Positions 9,842 to 22,259 of a stretch of 64,000 nucleotides of DNA are shown here, one piece after another (the first letter of the stretch is position 1; every line of letters starts with the position of its first letter). Source of the stretch: Chrysogorgia sp. JL179-B06 (taxonomy: Eukaryota; Cnidaria; Anthozoa; Scleralcyonacea; Chrysogorgiidae); NCBI GenBank assembly GCA_035772405.1, contig JAYKKM010000224.1, forward strand, positions 937,001-1,001,000, written 5' to 3'. Below the pieces are notes generated by a model. That model was not told the DNA's origin, did not search any database, and was given only the letters and a program-made list of their open reading frames with translations. A program made the translations under genes and the position numbers.

Positions 9842-10668
9842 GTTTTATCCCGACGCAGAACACATCATTTCGATGCGCAGTCGACATATTACGAACTGGC
9901 TTATTGTCTTAGAATACTCAAATGAGCACCAAAGACTGCTTATCGACTCGCTCCTTGTCCCAACTACAGTATGGTTGTCCAATTACGTCCTAATGCCTCT
10001 TATGAGCTCTCAACTGGAATTAATCAGAAATATTTTGAATATAGAAATTTGCTTCGTGCGAAAATATTCGCCCAGTGGAAAACCGCCCCTTATGTCGAAT
10101 CTCCAATAGGCGGAAAATAAAATTTTCCTTTGTTCTGTGAGATATCGCGTGGAACTAATTAGAAAAGACAAAAAGGAAAAGTTGAGTGCAGTATGAGCAC
10201 AGAATATGAGTATGCGGGCACATAAGGGGAGAGAGGCGTTCCTGAGCGCAGGTCGCCCGAACTTGGTAGTTGCTGCCATATTGTAAACACCGTACTGCAA
10301 TTCATTTATAAGGATGTGATGTGCCAAATAAAAGCAAATATAACCTATTCAAATCTTGTGAAATTGTTGTAAATCCATAAGCCATTGATCACAACAGTTA
10401 TAGTCCTTCAAATGCCAAGGGTGATTTTAGAAATGTTAATGGGAAACGCAAAGTTGTCAAGTCAAGCGACGATTTATATTTAGAAACGTAAACACTGACG
10501 TAAAACAGAATGAGGGAGCTTATGCCTGAAACTTATAAGAATAAAAACCCTTCTAAGAGACACACCAGTATGCAAAGAAGAGATAGGGAAAGCAAGAAAT
10601 TGAAAAGTGCATGAGCTATAGAAGTACTCCATAATATTAAGTCTTCTAGAATCAAGTAAGAGCTAGAT
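9842..10668. other. Intergenic, no gene recognised
   Basis: Open frames at 9873-10109 (+) and 10327-10010 (-) show no recognisable motif and no codon pattern suggesting a real gene. Nothing else seen. Confidence 0.4.
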
Positions 10669-10891
10669 CTTACTTCGTGTACCGGACAGAGAAATTTGCA
10701 TGAGTAAAATGTTAGTTAGCACTATATAGAACTACCTCGTTCTTTAAAATATCCCGTTTATTTTATCTATAATAGGGTTAGGGTTATGTATTGGACAATT
10801 CCAGGAGAAAATTAAAGTAAACGCGGGAATTTTTAAAGAACGGGGTAGTTCTATACAGTGCTAAATTTCTGTGTCCGGTACACGAAGTAAG
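10669..10891. mobile_element. Short TIR element (MITE), about 223 bp
   Basis: The left end CTTACTTCGTGTACCGGAC is mirrored by GTCCGGTACACGAAGTAAG at the right. The inverted match continues inward with the GAACTACC(T/C)CGTTCTTTAAA block. A related fragment (TTTGTGTACCGGACACAG) lies near 35974. Non-coding. Confidence 0.8.
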
Positions 10892-13188
10892 AGCCGCAAG
10901 GTTAGTAGAAACAGAATACCAGCGAACCGCTTACTATTAAATGGTCATTAAACCGTGTCAAATTGTTGAAATTGTCATAATAGAATTGCTTCGTTCTTTA
11001 AAATTACATTACTCTAGGTTTAGCTAAAAGTGATTAATAAATACGATTTCACATTCTTAATTTATGTCAGTAAATTTAAGTTAAAAAGTTGACGGATATT
11101 ATATATAATCGCTCCTGGGTCTCTGAGCTACTGTATCAGTTCGCGGCTGGCCATAGCATTTGGTCATGCTATGCTAAATTATAATCATCTGCATATTTTG
11201 AAAACAATATATTTCTGAATTTTGAATAATAATATGTAATTCATCATAGAGTTTACATATCATGACCAGTTCTTCTGGCCTACTTCGCCACTGATCAGTA
11301 TTACAAGGACTATACTTAACAGTTAACGAATGTACAAAATAGCTGGTGAATTGAAAGCTCAGGAAAAAGCTTGTTATCGGATGGGGTAAAAACGTCTGGT
11401 TCAATGCTAAACCTCTAAAATGCGATTTCTCGCATTCTGAGCAAATGATTACAGCTAATTTTATGGCAAGAATGGCTGAAATTTTACGCAAAAACTAAGA
11501 ACCAAATATCATAATTTACAGTAACATTTCACATTATCTTACAGTATAATATAGATGAGTTTTTGACCAACTTACCTGTCCTTGATGAACTTACCTGCTC
11601 TTCCACATCACAAAAAAGGTTTTATGTGTTGGTAGATGCTTAATAAATTAGTTTTTCTGTACAAGACAGTATAATACTAATTTACTAGCCAAAGGATCAT
11701 TTAGCAAAATATAAATTCAAACTTCCACATTCATGTACTGTAAAAGTCTCTTTTTGTAATAAATTAAATTCCAATTATGGAATGTTAATTTTATTTATGG
11801 TTTGGAGGCCAACAATAGAGACAGGCAAATCACTGACCCTTTTATATGAACTCCTTAGGCACAAGTGAAATTCCAATGCCCCCCAAATCACCTACAGTAG
11901 CACCTCAATAGATAGAAACTATTATGACCACCCGCATACAGTAGCACCTCAAACATTTTTGCCCCACCTATGCTTTAAACGACCCCCAAACCATATTAAA
12001 ATAATGAACACTCCCTTAAACTCAGCTTCTATAAATAATATAATGGCATTTGTATTTCCAAATAAATTATAAACCAACTAATGTACAGTACAATTGTTGT
12101 AATTATTATGAACAATAAATAGATACTGTACTGTGCAATGTGCATGATTTGTAAATCATTATGTATTATACATGGTTGAAGCAGGTTGGTGAATTATATG
12201 CAAGAATAGCCATGTATTGCAGTCACCAATTGATCACTTAAAATTAGTTATCAGAAAAAATTAGTTATCAGCTGTTCAGGTGAAGTAACCAAAATTAAAT
12301 TCACAACCGCAATGTATCATGAGATGTAGCCCCTTGCAATTCAATGTTGTATTTTGTGAAAATTATTCACAGACCTGTTACTATAACATTTCCAACATGG
12401 TACATAAATAATATATATATATAAAATATAATATTAAGGTTCCAAGATATTTTGGCCTGCATTGTAGGTTTATCATTATCCTTAATTTTCCCCAGAATGA
12501 GATAATTTTTGGCCCACAGTGACAGTATATGCATGGCTGCCAATAGCCAAGATGGGCCCAGGGAAAATAGGGTCTGCCTCTCGGTGGGCCTGACCGTATG
12601 TATTATTTATTATTGGTAACCCCAATGGCCAATTCTACAATTACTTATATAAATACCTGTAATAGAATACAGAGATATTAGGCATAGCAAAACAACAGGC
12701 AAGGCAGTTTGGCTCAGCTGACAATATATTAAAGTAAATGGTTTGAACCTAGGAGTATCATAGATGTGTGAAGTTGATAGTCTTTCTCAAGGCTACAACA
12801 ACCTGGACGATCAACTTCACACATCTAAATCTGACGACATTATATTAAGATGCCACTTAAACAGAATTAGAAATATGCCCACCATCATGGTTGAAATATA
12901 TTTATATAGAATGTGTATATGTAATGTATACAGACTATCTACTAACTCACAGCTGTATGCAGTGAGTTAGTAGATGAGTAAATCAGCCTCGGGCTGAGGC
13001 GGATAACACAAACCGAGGCCTTGATAATTCTCGATATCATGCGAAAACCTAATAATGTGATATATCACAATATCAGTACCCTAGCATACAAATTTAGTTT
13101 TTACCCAGGATCTTTCCGCAGCGGGGGGGGGGGGCTATTGGGTGGCGGAGGTAAGACCCTGGGTACGAGGTTGTATCAGTATATGCAT
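10892..13188. other. Intergenic, AT-rich, no gene recognised
   Basis: A 105-codon minus frame (11491-11174) has no recognisable domain. There is a short hairpin at 12923-12975 (CTACTAACTCAC and its complement) and another around 12760-12825 (GATGTGTGAAGTTGAT and its complement). Positions 12998-13050 resemble 40235-40295 (CCGAGGCCTT, then CTCGATATCATG), a dispersed repeat. A G10-like run lies at about 13122. Otherwise nothing. Confidence 0.45.
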
Positions 13189-14004
13189 CAATCTCGTACC
13201 CAGAGCCTGCGATCCCCCTGTCCTGCGGAGGGGAAACGGAGGCTCTGGGGAACTCCGATGAAACTCGTCATTTGATTGGTTGATGCTGAGCTCTCGCACC
13301 AGTTTCTTTAGGAGCGCTAATTTTGCATTTTCGAATCGCGGTTTAAAAATAAACAGTTCTTTTTAGAACTATGTCTGGTAAAGATTTATTCGATACACCT
13401 GCAACACATAATTATACACGACAGACTCAAAATACACGCATGAAATAAGTTAAAACTTAAAACTATTATTAATATTATTCTCGCTTCGTCGCCAAACAAA
13501 CATCCATCGTCTGACTCATCTCGTAATTCTTCGCAGTTTCGCCTCAGAACTTTAAAATTATATTAGAGACTACAAGGTCGATGTAGTTTAGCCAAAGTTC
13601 TTGACAGAAAGTACAATTCCTTATATTTTAATGTGTTCTGTGTAACCTGAGCCTACCTGAGCGGCTGAGCCGATCACTGCAGACGGCGACGCGGACATAT
13701 AAAACACTCTCGTCAATCCTCCGGTTGACAATTTAGCGAAAAGCTAAGAAAGACCATTTGTATCGCAACGCTTTGCCAAGAGCTTTGTAAAACATACTGG
13801 GCCATTCTTTATCGGTAAACAAATATTTTTCCTGGTCTTCGAACAAGCTAAACATCGTCGATGACAGTAGCAAATTATAGAGAACTGGGAACCAGAGGAC
13901 TGGGAACAAAAACCCAATTTTTGGGACTTTTTCATCGGAGTTCCCCAGAGCCTCTGTTTTTTGGCTACAGGCCAAAAGGAACGCAGGCTCTGGGTACGAG
14001 ATTG
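13189..14004. mobile_element. TIR element, 816 bp, with 9-bp target duplication
   Basis: Starts CAATCTCGTACCCAGAGCC and ends with its complement. The inverted match runs about 80 bp, including GGGGAACTCCGATGAAA. It is flanked on both sides by TATATGCAT (13180-13188 and 14005-14013), a 9-bp target-site duplication as made by Mutator-like transposases. No transposase inside. Open frames on the minus strand in the right arm are arm sequence. Related fragments occur near 34590 (CTCGTTCCCAGAGCCTC). Confidence 0.85.
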
Positions 14005-14460
14005 TATATGCATACCAAAATAACTAGTTTATTGTTTCATATATACCAAGTACTAAGTTGCAATGTTGCCATTGAATAACCCTGTTTCACTTGATATTGT
14101 ACCTGTAAACTTAATTGGGGCTCCAAAATGTTCTGGGTTATCAGTAAGTTTGTATCGATTGTTCATATTATTATACATGAATGCTTAGAAATGAACACAC
14201 AGTATATAAATCTCTGACACCCATACCAACTATCAAGATCAAGGAGTATTAAAGTGTTTGTTGTTGTTTGCTGGTTTACCAGTGACGGGTCTGTTCAGCC
14301 ATGTACTTTCCATTGTCCCTCAACCCCACAAATACTCACCTTTCAAACTGATTTTTGGTGTTCATGATTACTGCAGCTGTACATGGAGGCATGAAGCTGG
14401 CTCGCTATTACCAAAACAGTAATTTGTCCTTAATACACTTCTTGAAGTCTAAAATCATTG

Positions 14461-14885
14461 TCCTGCACATCAAGCGCGGGAGTAGATTTAGGAATAGGTG
14501 AAACAATCGCTGACTTCCACTGCAACGGAATGTAGCCTTCGCGAAGAGAAGCGTTAAAAATAGAACACAAAGGACGACTTAGTGGTGACGCATTTTAGCT
14601 AAGTAACCAACCAGAGATTTCGTCGGGGCCCGCTGATGAATGAAGTTTGGAAGCATTTTCAGTATCTTCGACTGAGATGCGAAATTCTGGAGGAAACGCG
14701 TCGACAGGAATCGGCGACCACTCCAGAGGGGGAAGAAGTGAGCCAACAGTGGTGAATTTGTCATTGAACAAGTTAGCAAGAGCTACATCGGAATAAGATA
14801 GGCCATCATGAATTAGGGTGGAAATATTCTTGGATGGCGAGAGGTTTGCGATGTTCTTGACCGTATTCTTGACTGTATTCTTTAA
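14461..14885 (-). mobile_element. LINE reverse-transcriptase fragment with in-frame stop
   Basis: Translated on the minus strand, this stretch gives the finger region of a non-LTR RT: LANLFNDKFTTVGSLLPP, then SAGPDEISGWLLS, a stop, then PLCSIFNASLREGYIP and WKSAIVSPIPK. The GPDxI and PIPK blocks are diagnostic of CR1/L2/Jockey-like ORF2. Both ends are truncated and one TAA interrupts the frame. Dead fragment. Confidence 0.8.
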
Positions 14886-15714
14886 GACTATTTAAAGAGA
14901 TTATGTCAAAATATACTGTTTAAATGTACATTAGATGTACTGGTAACAGAAAACTTGTCAGTTGAACGTAAGTTAACATACAGATATCGTGCGACGAACA
15001 TTGCATTAATTGTGTCTTATACTTAATCTAGCTACTGGAAGTAATTAGTCACATTTTATGTAATAGTTTTAGTATATGGGTAAAATTAATTATGATATGT
15101 TAGCTACGGCCCTGATCAGTCTGTTGTCTATTAGCTATACACGAGGAATTACAATTTGTTTCATCATTCACACTACTTTTTGTTAAAAACTACTAGCAGG
15201 TTTTAACATGTGTAGTTAGTTAATACAGATCGGCTGATATTAGAGCGCTTAAGCAAGTGGCGTTCTCACTGTTTCACGGACGGCAAACGAAAGAAACCGT
15301 AACTAATACAAGACGCGGGCTAGTTTTGGGCTGGCAGCGTGGCATACTGTATATATATCTCTTATATACTGGGTTTCAGAATTTTGGACAGCACTCAGTC
15401 GAGGTCCTTTCATCCTAACCCTCCTGCGGGATTTCCCCCTTCCATGGTCCGATCACAGACCTCGCACGCCATGTATTTGTTGATTACCAATCGGAAAAGA
15501 TGCATGTTTATTAATCGTAGATTTTCGAATGTTTATATCTCGGTAAATATCTCGGTTTCAATTCTGAAAACAGATTTGGAATTACCGAGTCCAAGTACAT
15601 AACATACGTGTCTTCAGGTGTTAATATCAACACAGCATGTTTACCTGAACTTTGAGATCGTGAACCAATTTCGAAATCGCTCGTCATCTTTTAGTATATT
15701 CACGATCAACACAG

Positions 15715-16038
15715 TTGTCAGGCACATTGCTGATTAAGTCAGTTACTTTCAAAATCAACGATCATAGTCAGAGAACTCGACCAAAAGCAAAACTGTCTCG
15801 GCTATTGGCCCGCAACATGCCTCACGTTTCGCAAAACCCTGACGAGAAATACAATTGCGCAATTTTGCAGATTTGTGGAACCCCAGGAAAAATAACAAAA
15901 ATAACGAAGCCTGTTTTAAGACTTGGTGCTACCACAGTAGCCCAAGTAATAACGAAGCCGAAACCTAGACTCGCGCTACCACAGGTAGCCAAAGTAAAAA
16001 GGATAGAGTCTTTTAGGTCTGGGATGTTCATTCAATAA
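15715..16038 (+). CDS. Unrecognised small open frame with internal repeat
   Basis: 107 codons, beginning at TTG; the first ATG is at 15817. The second half holds an imperfect tandem repeat (TKPVLRLGATTVAQV, then TKPKPRLALPQVAKV), visible also in the DNA as a duplication of about 48 nt. The body of the frame is absent from duplication copy 2, although the sequence around its stop is present there. No family recognised. It could be an unrelated insertion or a true small exon. Confidence 0.2.
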   Translation: MSGTLLIKSVTFKINDHSQRTRPKAKLSRLLARNMPHVSQNPDEKYNCAILQICGTPGKITKITKPVLRLGATTVAQVITKPKPRLALPQVAKVKRIESFRSGMFIQ

Positions 16039-16727
16039 AAAATTTCAAAGGGTATGTTTTGGATGGTTGAGTGTTCAAGTCAAATCTCCCCCTTTGTTGT
16101 TCCTTGTGTTTACATGAAGAAGATTGAACGTTTTAAATTTCAATTAGATCAAAACGGATGAAGTCAATCGATTGACTTGAGATTCAAGCAAGAATCGGCT
16201 CGAACTTTCTGATCTATACTTCATGTAAACTGGCGACTTGGTGCCATGCATGTCCCAGGATTCACTTTACTGGCGTTTTTCTATCCAAATCGTAACTGAT
16301 TCATGTAAACAGGATTATTTACTCCAGATCGGCTAATGACACCTGTATTAAACTTTATCTACTATTTAGGGAAAATAGAAAAATACCACATCTGGGTTTT
16401 TTCCGAAATGCCACATATCCGAGACGTCTTTAGGAAAAATAGACAGATTTAGGAAATAAGGAAAATATACAATTTTCCTAATTAAATACCGCGCACATAG
16501 AACTATATGTTGTGTTGTAATACTGACAACCAATACCATCTTGGAAATTTAATTCATATGTAAAATTGATTCAATGTTATTCATAGGAAATAATTAACAC
16601 TTCGGTTCTCCCAGAATGTTTCTAGTAATTATAGAGCAAGTTTTCATTTGTTTCCAAAAGACCGTCTTATCAGTCAGTCAACTGATCACCTTACACGATT
16701 TAGAAGTACACAACCGTGAATACGGCT

Positions 16728-17034
16728 TGTGCAGTGACGTCTGTGTAGAACAAACAGACAACCCTCAGTTTACTTTTGCTAGTAGCTACATTTAAATATT
16801 TTAGTTTGCATGAAAACTTATATTGAAACAAAACCACGTTCGTGGTGTGACGCTTACTTAATTAACTTTCTAATGTAATAATTGTGTAGTGACGTCTATG
16901 TAGAACAAACAGAGAACCCCCAGTTTAGTTTTGCTGTTTAAATTTAAATATTGTTGCGTGAAAACTTATCAATTGAAACAAAAAAACGTTCGTGATGAGA
17001 CTTACTTAATTAACTCTCTAATGTAATAGACCTA
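16728..17034. promoter_or_regulatory. Tandem about 155-bp repeat with TGACGT (CRE-like) motifs
   Basis: Two adjacent copies of a unit carrying TGACGTCT(G/A)TGTAGAAC, with TGACGT at 16735 and 16890. The unit continues with a TTTAAATATT block and AAACCACGTTCGTGGTG. The same tandem array is found in duplication copy 2 (from about 31900; second motif there TGAGGTCT). It sits 120-420 bp upstream of the TATA box at 17158. CRE-like activity is inference. Confidence 0.45.
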
Positions 17035-17157
17035 CATGTAAAACCGCAGGTGTAGAAAAGGAAATTGGTTTGGTATTGGTATTAAAAGGGGTAAGAAATG
17101 ATGTTCCTGTTCAATTAAAAATCGCATTGCTTATTTTGACGTGTCAAATGATTAGAC

Positions 17158-17165
17158 TATAAATA
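17158..17165 (+). promoter_or_regulatory. TATA box candidate for GPCR gene 1 5' exon
   Basis: TATAAATA, 49 bp upstream of an ATG. The same box, the same downstream sequence (GTCCACTTAGGTTACAGG) and the same exon-like segment are kept in copy 2 (32299). Confidence 0.5.
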
Positions 17166-17189
17166 TGTCCACTTAGGTTACAGGGTTCC

Positions 17190-17232
17190 AAAGATCATCT
17201 ATATACATGGCACAAACTGGAGTAAAAAGAAG
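17190..17232 (+). other. Putative non-coding 5' exon of GPCR gene 1 with splice donor
   Basis: Ends AAAAGAAG followed by GTAAGTAAG (donor GT at 17233), a consensus eukaryotic donor that is unchanged in copy 2. It contains ATG GCA CAA ACT (17207), a short upstream reading frame. The first coding exon of the receptor (22860) is preceded by an acceptor-like TTTTCTGTTATTTCCAG ending at 22832. If joined there, the upstream frame stops immediately, so it would be a uORF, not the receptor start. The exon's 5' limit is a guess from the TATA position. Inference; no transcript seen. Confidence 0.4.
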
Positions 17233-17637
17233 GTAAGTAAGGTCTACGTTGTTTACGTTGTTAAAACTATTAATGTCCTAGTAAAATAAACATAAACTTT
17301 TTATAATAGTTTCTCTGAGTTAAAGATAGCAAAAACCTCGTGAAATACAAAGCTGGAGCGTATCACATAAGAGATTACGATTCTTGTTTCCCTAACCCCG
17401 GCATGCAAATAGTGTCCATACGGTGCGTTAGCTATCATTCATATTCTTTCAACATAAAGAAAACGTAAGCTGTTTGTTGCATGTCCCAAAGCCAACCTTT
17501 ATCTCCTTATCGTTTTCAACAATAGTAAGTTTTCATAAGACGTCATAGGGCAATCTTGTATGGAACATATTACAAAGTATTGACGGTCAAAAGATCAAAT
17601 AATTCTAGTTTTGTTTACAAGCATTTGCGCTCCAACA

Positions 17638-18743
17638 GTAAAAATAATAACAAAAATAACAACCAAAACGAAAAAGAAAAAATCTACGCGTGTAAAAACG
17701 CACAGCCTTTTGCAAATTATTATAAACATACGTGAACATGAATGTTGTGCTGTGCACCATGCGAACAATGTTGTCAAATATGTTGTTTAGCCTCCATGAT
17801 AACAAATTTATCATTCAGTCATATAAGCCTTAACAAGGTTGAGCAACAATGATAACAATAGTGAACATATGCTTGTTCTATCATTGTTGTCTTTTCCTGT
17901 TCCATGAACAACCGTAAACATGCAACCATTGTTGGTTCATAAATGGCAAATAACATTGTTGAAACAACGCTGGACAACATTGTTCGTTCAACAATAACGT
18001 TCAGCCATATGATAGCAGTATTGTTATAATTTAGCCAACTGCATAACTGCAACTAGTGTAGTTTTCAGCTGCGTACACAGTGGAGTTTAGAGATTTATTT
18101 AAAAGAAATTATTTGATTTGCAAGAAAATATATCTAAATGCCGTTCTTGTTCTATAAACTATATCTAAGAGCATTTTCACATTTTCATGTTCAGGACGGC
18201 GTCAACTTCTGGAGAACTGCGGCTATCCCCCCCCCCCCCCCCCTCCCGTCTGCAAACCGCCCGCAATTTCCCTCCTGCTCGCAAGTTTTCCTCCGTATGA
18301 GAGATGCCTGCGGTGGAGGCTAATATGGACTATTTTACATGTACTACAATCGTTTTAGAAAGATTAACTCATTTCTAATTTAAGATTCAGCATTAAAAGG
18401 GTGATTACATTGATACATCATATCGTATGTTAAAGCAACGCCTATAGATGACAAAACGACATATATAACTCATAAAAACGTATGGAAAACGTCATATCCA
18501 AATCTTGGAATAGGTGTTTTTCTGTCTTTATAGTTTCCATTTAGTACGTTCAGTAAACCTGTGACGCTGTAACTGTGTGTGCTATTTTCAAAATAGATAA
18601 ACATTGACAATAATTATAAGCACGATATAAACGCCAGAAAGGACAATGCTAAATTGTATCTAGTGGCATAATTCCACAAAAAATCGTCCAGAAATTGCCG
18701 CAAAAACACATATGGGCCTTTCAAAATTTAAAATTTCCCGAAA
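17638..18743. other. Intergenic, no gene recognised
   Basis: AT-rich DNA with several short ACAATGTTG-type inverted words at about 17750-18010. A C-run of about 14 lies at 18229-18242. TGCCTGCGGTGGAGGC near 18306-18325 resembles ends of a hairpin repeat also at 43575-43635. No gene. Confidence 0.45.
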
Positions 18744-19890
18744 TTAAATCAAATAAAATCGTTCGTTAAGACCAAAAGGATGTGTGGTGCCATGAAGTTT
18801 AAAAATGAGACGCTTCTCTTGCCGTTTGCGGTTATCGTTACCACATGAGATGGGAAGGATGGCACAGACTTTCATGTCTGAAACCAAATGGTTAGAGCTG
18901 TTGAAATGGCGGGCTACAGGTTTGTCAACATCATTGTTCCTCACGGAACGAAGATGTTCAGCAAACCTGTCTGAAAGGCCTCGCCCAGTTTCAGCGATGT
19001 AGATTTTAGGGCATTTATCGCAAGAAATGCAAGAAATTATGTTGGTGGACGTGCATGAAAAAGTATGACGGATTGTGGTCGAATTTGGGGGCAGTAATAA
19101 CTGTAGTGGGATTGAGAAAAGGGCATGTGTTGCAGCGGGTACAGCCGCAAGAAAATGTTCCCGCTGGTGCCGAGGTATTTTGTTTAAGGGCACTATGTAC
19201 TAAGGAGTCACCGGCACGAATGCTTTTATTACGGCGAAAAGATACCAAAGGGTTATCGGTGAAAATGGCTGACGTCTCAGGATCATTTTGTAAAATGTGA
19301 AAATTTTGGTGAGATTGAGTGGGATCGGAATTCAACTTAGTATAAAAGATGGTGTCGCTGAGTTGGCGAAGAGCCTCTTGTCGATACAAGTCCGCTCTCC
19401 AGACAACAACAGCGCCACCTTTGTCCGCAGGTTTTATGACAACGTCATTTCGGCATCGCAATGACTTTAAAGCTAGAAGCTCTTCTTTGTTAAGGTTATG
19501 AACTTGTTTTCTGCGCGGAGGGTGCAATTTATCAATGTCATGGCGGAATTGTCTTACGAAAAAATCAAGGGAAGAAAAATCGCCTTTGAGTTCTTCAAAA
19601 ATATCCTTATATATTGTTATTGAAAGTGGGCTTATCATAAAAAAAGGCATGCGGCGGAAGAATAGATCGATGGGCCCGGAGTTGGGAACAAACTTGAGAC
19701 CTTTCGCATGAGATCTCTCGGCGGGGTCAGATAAAGCCGCAAATCAGAATGAATAGTGAACACTAGACGATTGACTTCGTTAGAGGAACTATGGTGCTCT
19801 GGGAGGGATTCGGGGAAGGACCCAGTAATTTGGCCAATTTGGACGCCTTAATGTCTTTAAGAAAAACATAGAGTCTAGAATTTAACATGC
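18744..19890 (-). mobile_element. Penelope-like element, internally deleted (GIY-YIG end retained)
   Basis: Read on the minus strand from about 19890 it gives the N-terminal region of a Penelope-like retroelement. The frame 19650-19015 has RCRNDVVIKPADKGGAVVVW, then jumps directly at TKLNSDPTQSHQNFHILQND to the region downstream of the RT core, with the Cys-rich linker GTFSCGCTRCNTCPF. The GIY-YIG endonuclease domain follows in another phase (19193-18744): ISCDKCPKIYIAETGRGLSDRF, then AEHLRSV and RQEKRLIF. The catalytic RT motifs are missing by deletion, and GIY-YIG has the usual Gly of the second motif as Ala (IAETG). Non-autonomous or dead. Confidence 0.85.
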
Positions 19891-21230
19891 GAATTTGTTG
19901 AACGATAACGCGGTAAACAAAATAGGTGCAGGGCAGACATGGGAGAGAGAGGACTTACATCCCGAGATGTCGTCATCAGTATTACTGGACATAGATTTAA
20001 TAGTGATACGCATCAAACGACGGGAATGACTCGAACAAGCCGCTGATATGTGATGGGAATAACGACGATCGATAGCGGGAAGATTAAAAGACAATAAATC
20101 AAAAGAGGATATAAAACCGCAGGGAATGACCCCCCGATATATAAACAACGACTAATAAAAGTAATATATATGACTAGAAAAACGGGTCTTAGATAAATAA
20201 AGGTCAAACAAGCGTAGAGCATGATTACTGATCAACGGTAAAAAAGGAAGAAAATAACTTACGATTATGTGACGGTTATGAACGATGGGACTACTATTCT
20301 ACATATCAGACCCTCAAGACATTATAACATTTGGACGAATAGAAGTCCATTTACCAATTGTGAGCACCTTTTAGAAGATAATCAAGATCGTGCTATAGGC
20401 AAAAATCATCCATTTGGATATGTTGCTGTCCATGCATCATTAATATAAAATAAGGAAGCAAAGGGGACCTAAGACGCCTTAAGGTACTCATGATTTGACA
20501 ATATTGACTTATTGTTATATGTTCTACAACTTACTGTGTCCTCCCAATGAGCCACGCATGCATGGAGCTTCATGTAAGCGGTGATGCGCAACATTGTCGA
20601 AAGCTTTCAGGAAATCTAGGATTAACAGATCCATTTAATATCGATTATTTATTGAGCGAGATATGTACGTGAGATGCAACTTATAAACAGTTTATATGAT
20701 CTATTATTTATCTAAAATTATTTTTTTTAATTATTTCACCACTGAAAAGTTGTATTCCATTTGAAATAAAAGGTCACTTTGGCCAGTATTGATAATAATA
20801 AAAATTAAGTCAATGATCAAAGGCTCTCAAGTAATAATTTGTGCCAAGATTACAAACATTAAGATTATTCAGCATTATAGAATAGTTCCTCTCTGCAGTT
20901 ATTGTATTAAAGTTTCTGTGAAAAAGCTTTTTGTTGTTGACAGATGTTCCTAACATGGTATTATTTGATGAGAAAACCTATGCCTTAACTTTTGTGAATC
21001 ATTTACTGGTGAATTATCCATGACATGTAATAATGGAACCTATGTTTGTCTTAAAAGTTCATTTTACAAATTTATCCTCAGCTGATTTGTTAAATCTGCT
21101 ATTAGCTTACCAACAGCACTGTCTTAGTAATCCACCATGAGAAAATTTCAACACCTTGGTTTATTCCCCCATTTACCCCCTAGTCTATAACAAATATTGT
21201 GATGTTTGTCCTTGATCAATTTATCAGTAC
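19891..21230. other. Intergenic, no gene recognised
   Basis: Open frames near 20148-19882 and 20222-20013 (minus) may include decayed Penelope upstream sequence but show no clear motif. The remainder is AT-rich with nothing recognisable. Confidence 0.4.
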
Positions 21231-22010
21231 AAGTGTCTATGAAATGAAAATTTACCCCAGCTTTTTATGATTGTATTTGAAAGAACACGTAAAATAATGA
21301 AAAATAGCTTTTACATGACTTTCGTATCTTATGTCGTTCTTGAGTTACATTTCATGTAACTTGAGATATGACGTCACAAGATGGACACAGCATTACATCA
21401 AAACTCAAAAACAGGCTTATCTTTGGATTAATTTGACTAAACTGGCTCAAACAATACAGACTTACTGAATCAACAAGACTCAGCATTGAGATTGTTGTTA
21501 TATTAGGTTCCCATGGTAACAGATTCATTACCAGGCCACTTTGTAAAGAAACAAAATGTTGTACCTTTCGTCATTGCAGTTACTTTTTTATTGTTTTAAA
21601 CAGTATTGTTGCATTGGAAATCATTGAAAAAGGATGTCAACTTCCTAAAACTGAATAAGTTGCTGTAAACGTGGTTGAAAACAAAGAATTAATATAAAGG
21701 AAGAGAGTAATCTGGAAACTCTGTTACCATAGCAACCACATTAGAACCATGACAATGTTTAGTTTTCTTGATTGAGTAAGTCAGCAAGGTTTGAATCTAT
21801 TTAGTTGAACCAGTCTGAAGATATGCCTGATTTTCAGTTTTGGTGTAATTATACTCTGTCCATCTTGTGACGTCACAGCTCAAATTATATAAAGCGTAAT
21901 AATTCAAGAACGGAATAACATATGAATCTAAAAGCCATTTTGCATTAGTATAAGTGTTCTTTCAAGTACAATCATAAAAACTGGAGCGAATTTTCATTTC
22001 ATAGACACTT
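21231..22010. mobile_element. TIR element with about 210-bp arms, 780 bp
   Basis: The left arm starts AAGTGTCTATGAAATGAAAA and the right arm ends with its complement. The arms match imperfectly for about 210 bp, including TGACGTCACAAGATGGACA on the left and its complement TGTCCATCTTGTGACGTCA on the right. The two GACGTC palindromes are part of the arms. No coding capacity. Confidence 0.82.
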
Positions 22011-22259
22011 TAAAGGCACCACATGAATATAATGATAAATAGCCTGCATGATAGTGATCCCATAGTGGGGATATTGCCCCAGTATAAATGAATAATACTA
22101 ATATTTCAGTTAGTATCACAGATTTGGATTTTTCTTTCCACAGTTTAGATAACATAGTATTTTTGTTTCAGTAATATTTACATACTTCCGGTCGGTGGGA
22201 ACTTCACAAGAGTTCAATAACTCTTGGAAAATAAAGCATAAGTACGGTGTACATGTTAT

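Larger units (their letters stand above)
15121..17637. repeat. Segmental duplication copy 1 (upstream of GPCR gene 1)
   Basis: Similar along its length to 30943-32812 (for example ACGAGGAATTACAATTTGTT at both starts and TTTTGTTTACAAGCATTT at both ends). Copy 1 has an extra segment of about 690 bp at roughly 15320-16010. The spacing from this block to the GPCR start codon (about 5.2 kb) matches that of copy 2, so block and gene were probably duplicated together. Confidence 0.85.
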
